7,734 nt of DNA from Methanoregula sp. (GTDB taxonomy: Archaea > Halobacteriota > Methanomicrobia > Methanomicrobiales > Methanospirillaceae). The stretch covers positions 712 through 8,445 of the forward strand of contig PMDE01000031.1 in NCBI GenBank assembly GCA_003154335.1, read 5' to 3'. This document shows positions 1 through 6,536 of this stretch, piece by piece; position 1 is the stretch's first letter, and each line of letters begins with the position of its first letter. A program made the translations under genes and the position numbers. The notes beneath the pieces were generated by a model. That model searched no databases. It was not told the DNA's origin and saw nothing but the letters and a program-made list of their open reading frames with translations.

Positions 1-1778
1 CCTGGCTGGAACCCGGTGCCGGTTAGGGTAATTACCACCGGCCATCCCCTGTTTGCGGAGGTCGGAGCCCTGACTGAAAGTGTCGGGGATGCACCGGTTA
101 CTGTAAATCCATTGGCAAGTGTTCCGGTATCGGAATATTGGTTGGTAACGGTGATATTCCGGCTTGCTGCTGTCGCACCGGTCAGGTCAAAAGTACAGGT
201 TATCTGGGTTGCCGAAACTACGTTGATATTCGTCGCGATGATATCCGGGCCAGCCGCACCGTTGACAAATCTGACAGCTGCACCAGACAGGAAGTTGGTT
301 CCGGTGATACGCTCGATTACCGTCCAGCCTCGGACCTGGGTGAGATTTGTTATGGCTGTCACCGTGGGAAGTGGGCTCTTCACCAGGAATCCCCCGGGGA
401 GATTACCAGACTGGCCATCGGTATTGGTGATAACGACATCCCAGAATCCAGGAGTATCCCCGACCAGATTGAACTGGCAGGTGATCAGGTTCGGAGATAA
501 GACAACGATCCCTGATCCAATCTGGGTGGTACTGCCACTCCTGACAAGGGTGACGTTCGCTCCGTTCTGAAATCCGGATCCGGCTATCGTTATCGAAGCA
601 GGAGTAATCTGGAGGGAGGAAGCGGGCAGGATGGCAGATAGTGCAGGAGACGTGGGGGGATTAACGGTGAATCCGTTGGCAAAGGATCCGGATTGGGTAT
701 CAGGATTTGTCACAATAATATTCCATGCACCTGTTGCAACATCCGTAAGATTAAAGGAACACGTTATCTGGGTCGGGGATACGACCACTACTGCGCCTGC
801 CGAAATATTTGCATAGCCGGAACGGGTCAGGTTGATCCGGGCATTATTCTGGAATCCCCGTCCGGCCAGGTTCGTAACCGTAACCACGGTTCCCTGCACT
901 CCGGTATTAGGTGTAATGCCGGTGATGGCCGGTGCATTGGCGATGACGGCAAATCCGTTTATCTGCATTCCTTCAGTGCCATCAGCATTGGTGACAACAA
1001 TATTGCGCGTGCCGGGAGGTGCCCCGGTAAGATCAAAAGCGCAGTTAACCTGGTTCTGGTTCACTACGACGACACCAGTTGCGAAAATATCAGGATAGGA
1101 AGAGCTGTTCAGCCTGACCGTTGCCAATGGCTGGAAACCGGTACCGGCGATACTGGCAGCGGGAACGGAGGAATCCCCAATGCCCGAATCCGGGGTGATT
1201 CCCGTGACAGTGAGTCCCGGATTCCTGACCGTGAAACCGTTGTTGAGCACTCCCGACTGTCCATCAGTATTTATCACGGTTACATCCCATAATCCCGGGG
1301 ATGTCCCGGCAGGAAGGGACACAGTGCAGCTAAGGTTTGCTGTATCAAGCACACTTACGTCCGATGCAAAAAGATCAGGGTTTCCAAGGCGGGACAGCTT
1401 TACCAGGGCACCACTGACGAAATTCGTCCCGGTAAGATTTCTGATGCTTACCAAACTGCCACTGGTCCCGGAATTCGGGGCTAACCTGGTCACAGATGGT
1501 GCAGGACCTGCCGGCACAACTGTAAAACCATTGGGGAGAGCCCCCTGCGGGGAACCGGGATTGGTTACACTGACATCCCACGGGCCGGTAGCAGCACCAT
1601 TGAGATTGACGCTGCAGGTAATTTGGCCCGTTGAAACCACAATCAGATTCGTCGCGGTGAGAACAGATGATCCCCGGGTAAGTTTTGCTGTTGCACCGTT
1701 TATGAACCCGGAGCCGGATATGCTTACGGAGAGGGTTGAACCGGTTATCCCGGCATTGGGGGCTATACCCGTAACGAC
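1..1778 (-). repeat. Tandem Ig-like (IPT/TIG-type) protein repeats, about 281 bp period
   Basis: There are six full copies and one partial copy inside the pilin-like gene. In reading order they begin near 1778, 1503, 1216, 935, 648, 374 and 93, so the spacing is 274-287 bases (about 93 residues). Each copy follows the pattern VTGIxPNxG, GxGFxxGA, VVSxTQITCxFNL, GxWDVxVTNxDGQSG and NGFTV. Copies 5 and 6 diverge at the first motif. The repeats are diverged at DNA level, so they are protein-domain repeats and not recent tandem duplications. The array continues past the left edge. Confidence 0.85.
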
Positions 1779-2243
1779 AGCTGCTGATCCCGGGGTCGGA
1801 ATCGCCGTCGGAACGGAAGTCGGAATACCCCCGGCAAAATCCGCAAAGACAAGGACAGTCCGCGATGTGCCACTGGCATACACTACCTGAACTTTTCCCG
1901 GCAGTGTCCCGGAAAGATATTCAAGTGTTTCACCCTGCGACCAGGTTGTCCATCCCAAACCCCGGATTGTAAAATTTGATGTCCTGTCAACGCCATCCAC
2001 CAGTATAATTATTTCCTGATTTGAAACCGTATCACCCCCGCCGTGATAGATATCGATCGTGTCTTTGCCGTTTGACGAAATGACTGCCTCGAGTGCCGGG
2101 ATCTTTTGTAGGGGTGGCTGGGAGGTGAGCACAACTCCGATAATTGCAATTGCGGTCACAACAATAGATATAAGCATCACTGAGCCGATCACTTCTGATA
2201 CCGCAGAATCATTACGTTTCTTCTTTTTAGGTTCCTGCATCAT
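1..2243 (-). CDS. Archaeal type IV pilin-like surface protein with tandem IPT/TIG-like repeats (3' end outside window)
   Basis: I read the minus strand from ATG at 2243 without a stop to the window edge, giving 747 residues with the C-terminus missing. Residues 1-14 are a short basic leader (KKKKRNDSA). A class III-type junction A14/V15 follows (SAVSEVIG), then a hydrophobic helix to about residue 40. This is typical of archaeal pilins processed by a prepilin peptidase. Residues 45-136 form a pilin head (QKIPALEA, HGGGDT, WTTWSQG, VVYASG). Residues 138-153 are a Pro/Thr linker, and from about 156 come IPT/TIG-like Ig-fold repeats. Several N-glycosylation sequons fit an extracellular protein. 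A cell-surface filament or adhesin role is inferred. ATG codons at 2240 and, in frame, at 2303 are alternative starts; 2243 gives the normal short leader. It lies 115 bases after the malectin-pilin gene with no T-tract between, so cotranscription is possible. The reading frame is certain, the repeat family name less so. Confidence 0.85.
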   Translation of the reverse strand, partial: MMQEPKKKKRNDSAVSEVIGSVMLISIVVTAIAIIGVVLTSQPPLQKIPALEAVISSNGKDTIDIYHGGGDTVSNQEIIILVDGVDRTSNFTIRGLGWTTWSQGETLEYLSGTLPGKVQVVYASGTSRTVLVFADFAGGIPTSVPTAIPTPGSAAVVTGIAPNAGITGSTLSVSISGSGFINGATAKLTRGSSVLTATNLIVVSTGQITCSVNLNGAATGPWDVSVTNPGSPQGALPNGFTVVPAGPAPSVTRLAPNSGTSGSLVSIRNLTGTNFVSGALVKLSRLGNPDLFASDVSVLDTANLSCTVSLPAGTSPGLWDVTVINTDGQSGVLNNGFTVRNPGLTVTGITPDSGIGDSSVPAASIAGTGFQPLATVRLNSSSYPDIFATGVVVVNQNQVNCAFDLTGAPPGTRNIVVTNADGTEGMQINGFAVIANAPAITGITPNTGVQGTVVTVTNLAGRGFQNNARINLTRSGYANISAGAVVVVSPTQITCSFNLTDVATGAWNIIVTNPDTQSGSFANGFTVNPPTSPALSAILPASSLQITPASITIAGSGFQNGANVTLVRSGSTTQIGSGIVVLSPNLITCQFNLVGDTPGFWDVVITNTDGQSGNLPGGFLVKSPLPTVTAITNLTQVRGWTVIERITGTNFLSGAAVRFVNGAAGPDIIATNINVVSATQITCTFDLTGATAASRNITVTNQYSDTGTLANGFTVTGASPTLSVRAPTSANRGWPVVITLTGTGFQP

Positions 2244-2330
2244 CGTTGCTAGTCTTCTATGATCCCATGCACCGTTAACCCAGTGTTGAGCGTTTTGTCT
2301 CATTAGTCTATCTCTTACCACAGCAGACAG

Positions 2331-2342
2331 GATTCATAATCA
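2331..2342 (-). promoter_or_regulatory. Candidate TATA-like element upstream of the IPT-repeat pilin gene
   Basis: Read on the minus strand this stretch is TTGATTATGAATC-like. It shares TATGAATC with the TATA box before the first pilin gene. It would place a transcript start near 2311, giving either a long leader to ATG 2243 or a very short one to the in-frame ATG at 2303. It lies in the 115-base gap between the second and third pilin genes, so an internal promoter is possible. The match to an archaeal TATA box is weak. Confidence 0.25.
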
Positions 2343-2358
2343 ACGAATATCCGGGATC

Positions 2359-3240
2359 TCATTCTTTCACAATCTCTATTGCTGAAATCTTGGGGTTCTC
2401 CAGACCCTTAATAAAGTCTATATCAAGGATGCCGTCGTTAACCGTAACCTGGTACGTCCCATCGGTTGCCGAGTAAAGACCGGATGTTGAGTAAAGGTAA
2501 AGATTGGAAATCACCTGTTTTCCTTCAATTGCCACATTGAATATTCTCGGATTATCCGGATTGATACCGTCATAGATCTCGGCAAATTTCAACGTCACCC
2601 GGTAATTACCGTTCGGGACTGTAAACCGGTACTGCCCGTCCCCCCCCGAGAACCAGCTTTCCGTCTGATAGAGTGTTGGATCCGAGGTATTGGTAATGCT
2701 TTCTCCTGTTGAATAGGTATTCCTGTTTTCACTGTATCCCCAGCTTCCGGGAGAATATTGTTGATCTGCCGACCAGGAATTATTCTTTATATCAGTATAC
2801 GCATCGTCTCCGCAATTCACCCTGATGGTTACCATGGCTTTTCCTAGGGAGAGGATGATCTGTGGGGAACTCCCGCTGTTATACACGACTAAAAGATTGT
2901 CCGGTACCGGCTGATCTGCGGGAATATTGTATACCAGGATATCACCGACTTGCCAGCTTGTCCAGTTATTTCCCTCTCTGGTTTTAAAAAAATTTTTCGT
3001 TTCATTCCCGTTTATTAAGAAAGAAACATCCGCTTTCTGGAGTGTATCTCCCCCCTGATGACTGAGGATGATGGAATGATCAACCGTTGTGAAATCCGCG
3101 TCAAGTGCGGGAATTTTCTGATGGGTGGGATTGGAGAGGACGCTGACACCTAACAGTGCCACGCCGATACCCACTACAGAAACAAGAACAAGTGCACCAA
3201 GAACATCAGAGAGTCCGCTGTCATGATTCATATTCTTCAC
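2359..3240 (-). CDS. Archaeal type IV pilin-like protein with C-terminal malectin-like domain
   Basis: The product has 293 residues and probably sits on the cell surface. Residues 1-9 are a short class III leader, with G9/L10 (GLSDVLGA) as the likely prepilin-peptidase site. A hydrophobic helix runs to about residue 35. Residues 42-132 are a pilin head (QKIPALDA, SHQGGDTL, WTSWQVGD, VVYNSGSS) closely matching that of the next gene. Residues 138-293 resemble malectin/malectin-like carbohydrate-binding domains: IRVNCGDDAYTD, DPTLYQTE, FTVPNGNYRVTLKFAEIY, FNVAIEG, VNDGILDIDF and a final ISAIEI. Malectin domains bind glucose-type glycans in known cases; the ligand here is unknown. I chose the GTG at 3238-3240 because GGTGGAG lies seven bases upstream and the GTGA overlap with the preceding stop suggests translational coupling. 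ATG at 3231 is the alternative. Glycan binding by a pilus or surface subunit is an inference. Confidence 0.85.
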   Translation of the reverse strand: MKNMNHDSGLSDVLGALVLVSVVGIGVALLGVSVLSNPTHQKIPALDADFTTVDHSIILSHQGGDTLQKADVSFLINGNETKNFFKTREGNNWTSWQVGDILVYNIPADQPVPDNLLVVYNSGSSPQIILSLGKAMVTIRVNCGDDAYTDIKNNSWSADQQYSPGSWGYSENRNTYSTGESITNTSDPTLYQTESWFSGGDGQYRFTVPNGNYRVTLKFAEIYDGINPDNPRIFNVAIEGKQVISNLYLYSTSGLYSATDGTYQVTVNDGILDIDFIKGLENPKISAIEIVKE

Positions 3241-4745
3241 GGGGCGACTCCACCGGCGCCGTAGATTGCAGTTGAGAAAGTTCCCGTCGCTGCAATCACA
3301 TTGATATCATTCCAGCTGTCAGTTGAATCGTAACCATTCATGGTGATACTACTCTCATTACCCGCAATATCCGTGTGGAAATTCGGCACCCCGGCGACGG
3401 TTGCAGTATAATCAAAGTAGTTCTTCCACATGGTCCTTGACTGGTTGTTCGTGGTATTGACCGCGATTTTTATCCACTTTGTGTTGGCACTACCCGGTGC
3501 ATAGGGAAGCGTACCTACACTATCAAGATGTGTTTTTACCTGAACTGAACTACTGCCCCCGACGATCCCCCTGGTATCCGGATCAAAGGTGAGTGCATTG
3601 ATATTCACGACAACAATTTTTTTGGTTACAACAGGATCATTGTTGTAATTGAATGAAATTTGCGGTGGGAGCTTGTAGGTAATATTTCCATCGGTCTGGG
3701 AAAGGAAAACACCTCCCATCTGGTAGAAATATGTCTGGGGAATCCAGTAATTATTCTGTCCACGGAATTCCAGAGCACCCATGGGAATTGGCTGGAGGGA
3801 ATATGTCATTTCTGTGTAGCCATAGGTCACATTACCGTTGCCTTTAATGTGGGGGGTAAAGTGAAGAATATCGAACTGGTCCAGGGTAGTTGACAGGATT
3901 AGAGTATCGGGAATCTGAATCAAAGATTTCAGCCCATATGCGTCATCCAGCAAATCAACGGTATATGCACCTGCCGAAATGGTCTTGTAAACAGTAAGAT
4001 CCTGCAATGACACCACATTTCCTTTTATCACGGTCACACTGATATCAGATCCGGTATAGTTGGATGCCGGAGTTGATACAAGACACGAGACTGTGCCCCC
4101 TTCATTCGAGCTGATAACCTGGCCTGGCGGACAGGAAGACGCGGACTGCACAACGCTGTATGCGTCATAATGCGCGAAACGGGGTGTGAGATTTACCGTT
4201 GCCAGCCACCCCGAACCTTGAACCTGGATTCCATAAGCGGTATCTTTTGAAAGGTCATTTGCGGTGATCCCTGAAATATTGACATAGATGTGTTTTGGAA
4301 TGTTCTCAATATGTGTTGGAAGATCCACGGCGTCATTCACTGAATCGTTGAGGATAAGGGAACGTGATGTAAGCGAGAGTGTTTCTGAATTTTTTGTCCT
4401 GTCATTAATTGCAACAACTCCGGATGATCGTACCGGGCTCATAATGGGGATAAAGCTCAGAACTCCCTGTGTATTTCCCCCTTCTGTCCCCAGGGTAAAC
4501 GAATTGCTGACCGTTGTTCCGACTTTATTGTTATTGAAAAGCGAATCAAGACTGAGTTTGTATTCAATAAACTGGTCCCGCACCTGGTTCATATGGAGTA
4601 TTTCATTGTCTCGTCCTTGCGCAGGAACCCCGTAGGTGAGATAAATAGAAGCTATAACAACGATCAGGCCGATGATCAGAACAAACCCTATTACTTCAGA
4701 GAGTCCCTCTTCTTGAGTGGGGTATATCCGAGAATTTTCGCTCAT
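3237..4745 (-). CDS. Large archaeal type IV pilin-like surface protein
   Basis: The product has 502 residues. The leader MSENSRIYPTQEEG ends at a class III-type site, G14/L15 (EEGLSEVIGF). A hydrophobic helix runs to about residue 39 (FVLIIGLIVVIASIYLTYGV). The rest is predicted outside the cell, rich in beta-prone Ser/Thr/Asn/Val segments, with sequons near N156, N185, N229, N305, N354, N430, N434 and N463. Cys205 and Cys221 are the only cysteines and could form a disulfide loop. I recognise no catalytic or binding domain after the helix. It is several times larger than an ordinary archaeal pilin, so it may be a minor, tip or adhesin-like subunit; this is inference. It is the first gene of the leftward cluster and overlaps the malectin-pilin gene by four bases. 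A TATA-like box precedes it, and a modest GGA Shine-Dalgarno lies ten bases before ATG. Confidence 0.85.
   Translation of the reverse strand: MSENSRIYPTQEEGLSEVIGFVLIIGLIVVIASIYLTYGVPAQGRDNEILHMNQVRDQFIEYKLSLDSLFNNNKVGTTVSNSFTLGTEGGNTQGVLSFIPIMSPVRSSGVVAINDRTKNSETLSLTSRSLILNDSVNDAVDLPTHIENIPKHIYVNISGITANDLSKDTAYGIQVQGSGWLATVNLTPRFAHYDAYSVVQSASSCPPGQVISSNEGGTVSCLVSTPASNYTGSDISVTVIKGNVVSLQDLTVYKTISAGAYTVDLLDDAYGLKSLIQIPDTLILSTTLDQFDILHFTPHIKGNGNVTYGYTEMTYSLQPIPMGALEFRGQNNYWIPQTYFYQMGGVFLSQTDGNITYKLPPQISFNYNNDPVVTKKIVVVNINALTFDPDTRGIVGGSSSVQVKTHLDSVGTLPYAPGSANTKWIKIAVNTTNNQSRTMWKNYFDYTATVAGVPNFHTDIAGNESSITMNGYDSTDSWNDINVIAATGTFSTAIYGAGGVAP
3248..3254 (-). promoter_or_regulatory. Shine-Dalgarno site deciding the GTG start of the malectin-pilin gene
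   Basis: The minus strand reads GGTGGAG here, seven bases before GTG at 3240, inside the last codons of the upstream pilin gene. It is better placed for this GTG than for the ATG at 3231. It supports translational coupling across the four-base overlap. Confidence 0.6.
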
Positions 4746-4770
4746 TTCTTAAGATTCCTTTGGTAATGAT

Positions 4771-4780
4771 TCATATAAAT
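4771..4780 (-). promoter_or_regulatory. Probable TATA box of the pilin cluster
   Basis: The minus strand reads ATTTATATGA, a good archaeal TATA box, centred about 30 bases before ATG 4745. Transcription would start only a few bases before the start codon, so the mRNA may be leaderless or nearly so. That would leave the weak AAAGGAATC ribosome-site candidate at 4753-4761 outside the transcript. Confidence 0.5.
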
Positions 4781-5198
4781 GTTGTTCGTCAGGAAATTGC
4801 GGATTTTTACGACAAAACAGGAAAAACCTCCGCAAATCTTCCAGTTTTACCTCCAGGAACGTCCGTCGTGATATCAATGCAGGCAGGGGTAATGCCCGGG
4901 AAACGTGAAGGAATATAGAAGAGTGCATTGATTATTTTGACCTGTAAAATCCAGTTATTTCTTTTCCGAGGAGTTGTCATTTCGCAATCATCATCAGGTT
5001 TCTTCTGCTCCTTCGGCTGTGGCGACCCCAACAATGCGATCGACCTGTTTTGCCGGCCAATCATCCGAAAGACCGATGCTGAAAACCAGGTTATTTTTTT
5101 TATTCGGATTTATTTTGCAGAATCTTCTCAAAAATATCATTGTCAAAATAAAAAATACAGGATCTGAAGAGATAATTCACTCAAAAAAAGGATAATAA

Positions 5199-5210
5199 AA
5201 AGTACATATC
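5199..5210 (+). promoter_or_regulatory. Candidate TATA box of the broken ATPase gene
   Basis: The sequence AAAGTACATATC lies about 30 bases before ATG 5236, preceded by a purine-rich GGATAATAA stretch that could act as a BRE. No Shine-Dalgarno motif precedes the ATG (AAAAAATCACATCGT), which fits a leaderless transcript. Confidence 0.35.
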
Positions 5211-5235
5211 CCAAATCATAAAAAAATCACATCGT

Positions 5236-5946
5236 ATGCATATCCGGTCACTTCAACTGCTTCACGACACCTTCCTGGCGGGAAATTGCTACCCTTTTAA
5301 CCTCGACGTTATCCAGAATACTGACAGGCTGGAATTTTCCAGTCCCTTGACATTTTTCATCGGAGAGAACGGTTCAGGAAAATCAACCCTTATCAGGGCT
5401 ATCGCCCGCAGTTGAATGGTCCACATTTGGGAAGAGCGGGAGGGAAACAGGGACTGCTACAATCTCTATGAAGACCTGCTGAACCAGGACCTCCGGGTCG
5501 AGTGGACCTGCGGGAAGGTCCCGGGATCGTTCTTTGCTTCAGAAATTTTCCGCCATTTCGCCGAGATCCTTGATGCATGGGGCAACTCCGAATACCTGAC
5601 CTTTTTCGGCGACCATTCCCTTATACTTAAATCCCATGGCCAGTCCCATATGACATTTTTTAAGAACCGCTTCAGCCGAAAGGGACTTTTTCTGCTGGAC
5701 GAGCCGGAGAATGCACTCTCACCAGGGATGCAGCTCGAACTGGTACGGTTGTTGCGGTAGCTCGTCAACCTGGGGGATGTCCAGTTCATCATTGCTACCT
5801 ATTCGCCGCTCCTCTTAGCCGTTCCTGAAGCGGAGATCTATAGCTTTGATAGCAGCCCGATCCGAAGGGTTTGTTATGAAGCTACCCATTATTACCGGAT
5901 CTACCGGGATTTGCTCAATAACCTGGAGAAGTACTTTGATGAAATC
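5236..5946 (+). pseudogene. Small AAA/ABC-type ATPase (COG3910-like), interrupted by two in-frame stops
   Basis: One reading frame starting at ATG 5236 carries all the parts of a small predicted ATPase of about 235-245 residues. Codon 1 begins MHIRSLQLLHD. Walker A GENGSGKST is at codons 43-51 (5362-5388). A signature-like SHGQS is at codons 133-137 (5632-5646). Walker B plus D-loop, LFLLDEPENALSP, has D155 and E156. A strand QFIIATYSP follows near 5782-5808, and a typical C-terminal part with YRIYRDLL and EKYF ends near 5946. The frame is broken by TGA at 5413-5415, just after IARS, and by TAG at 5758-5760, after LVRLLR. The H-loop position of ATHSP is Tyr (5800-5802). The frame stays open to TGA at 6181-6183, but that tail does not look like the family, so the original stop may be lost. 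Two nonsense codons plus the changed H-loop support a pseudogene. Stop-codon recoding is a remote alternative. Confidence 0.8.
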
Positions 5947-6073
5947 CGAAAAAAAATGATAGGGGCCTTGTCCTGTATACCATCATTGAATATTTCTTTC
6001 AAAAATAGCTGCCGCGTCTCTTTTTGGCGGAACAAGCATGGTTCGTTTGCACAATTATTGGCCGTGATTTATC

Positions 6074-6080
6074 TTTTTTT
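6074..6080 (+). terminator. T-tract, possible terminator after the broken ATPase
   Basis: A run of seven T (ATCTTTTTTTAAC) lies on the plus strand about 130 bases after the last family-like ATPase codon. Archaeal termination often uses such U-runs. There is no clear hairpin, and the region is degenerate, so this is weak. Confidence 0.25.
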
Positions 6081-6223
6081 AACTCGAAAAAAATCATCAG
6101 ACGTTCTCCTGAAGCTTTTCCGTACTTTTACTCCATGCAGCCTGCGTAAATACACAGGGGGGGCTTCATCTGTTGTAGTGTGATAACAAGGAGAAGGATA
6201 ACCTCGTAATTACAAAACTAGTG

Positions 6224-6394
6224 TTAATCCCCGGAAAGGGATGTGTCCAGTCCGTTAATGTACTGTTTTAAAAAATTGTGAAAATCAGGGCACTTAAGGA
6301 AATCTGATAAAAGAGCTCCAACGCTCTCGGGGCTTTGACAGTGCCCCCACTCGCCACAGGGGCATTCCCCGAGGCGCGATAGACGAAGACGGTT
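6224..6394 (-). pseudogene. Cys-rich C-terminal gene fragment, family unknown
   Basis: On the minus strand a 56-codon frame ends at TAA 6226-6224. It reads as a Cys-rich motif GECPCGEWGHC followed by an amphipathic helix-like stretch (SVGALLSDFLKCPDF, then FLKQYINGLD) and a polar end SLSGD. The frame is closed upstream by TGA at 6397-6395. The frame that continues upstream (about 6395-6450, FQKVSETVFVYR) joins smoothly in sense if one frameshift near 6375 is assumed. I do not recognise the family. The four-Cys cluster (CPC, then C six residues later, then C) suggests a metal-binding site. It could be chance coding potential, but the composition looks like a real protein end. No intact start is visible. 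Confidence 0.35.
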
Positions 6395-6536
6395 TCAGAA
6401 ACCTTTTGGAAAACGGTTAGGTTAAACGTTGGTATCAATGGGATGCTCCCCTTGGGCTGCTTTTCCTTTGGGGAGAGAGCGGATTCCCTCACACTTCGGA
6501 AGGAAAGTGGTAACATAGAATATCCGAATACGAATA

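Larger units (their letters stand above)
4746..5235. other. Divergent intergenic region, no convincing gene
   Basis: These 490 bases separate the leftward pilin cluster from the rightward broken ATPase gene. Both ends carry TATA-like elements. The right part, about 5085-5235, is strongly AT-rich, with a T8 run near 5094 and several A-runs. Two short open frames overlap on opposite strands: 4766-4918 (+), 50 codons, and 4807-5064 (-), 85 codons. Neither shows a recognisable domain or a good ribosome site, and the first runs over the pilin TATA box. A decayed gene here cannot be excluded. Confidence 0.5.
5947..6536. other. Degenerate stretch without an intact gene
   Basis: This stretch lies between the broken ATPase and the broken PAP2 gene. 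Its first part (to 6183) is an open tail of the ATPase frame with no family resemblance. It contains a T7 tract at 6074-6080. Its middle holds a minus-strand gene fragment (see 6224-6394). An imperfect inverted repeat of CTCCCC and GGGGAG lies at about 6444-6479. No RNA gene, insertion-sequence end or transposase remnant was recognised. Confidence 0.5.

Noticed and set aside
1..1778. Periodic repeats that might suggest a CRISPR array or satellite
   Set aside because: The period is about 281 bases, the copies are diverged at DNA level, and the pattern is explained by protein domains in one frame.
16..1890. Long plus-strand open frames opposite the IPT-repeat gene
   Set aside because: They are fragmentary, shift frame repeatedly and mirror the minus-strand repeat array. 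The minus strand is one uninterrupted frame with a pilin signal and conserved repeat motifs.
2243..2303. Upstream in-frame ATG at 2303 as the start of the IPT-repeat pilin
   Set aside because: It would lengthen the leader to 34 residues before the processing site, too long for a typical class III signal, and it has no better ribosome site. It remains possible if transcription starts near 2311.
4766..4918. Plus-strand 50-codon frame (contains VLPPGTSVVISMQ)
   Set aside because: It has a protein-like feel but no ribosome site, starts on top of the pilin TATA box, and I recognise no family.
4807..5064. Minus-strand frame of 85 codons in the intergenic region
   Set aside because: No recognisable domain, no ribosome site, low-complexity polar middle, and it is matched by an equally plausible plus-strand frame over part of the same bases.
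5466..5792. Minus-strand frame opposite the broken ATPase
   Set aside because: Shadow of the ATPase coding sequence. The plus strand carries Walker B and the signature motif.
6444..6479. Inverted repeat CTCCCC/GGGGAG as a terminator or regulatory hairpin
   Set aside because: Only about six paired bases with an 18-base or longer loop, no following T-run, and it lies in a degenerate region.
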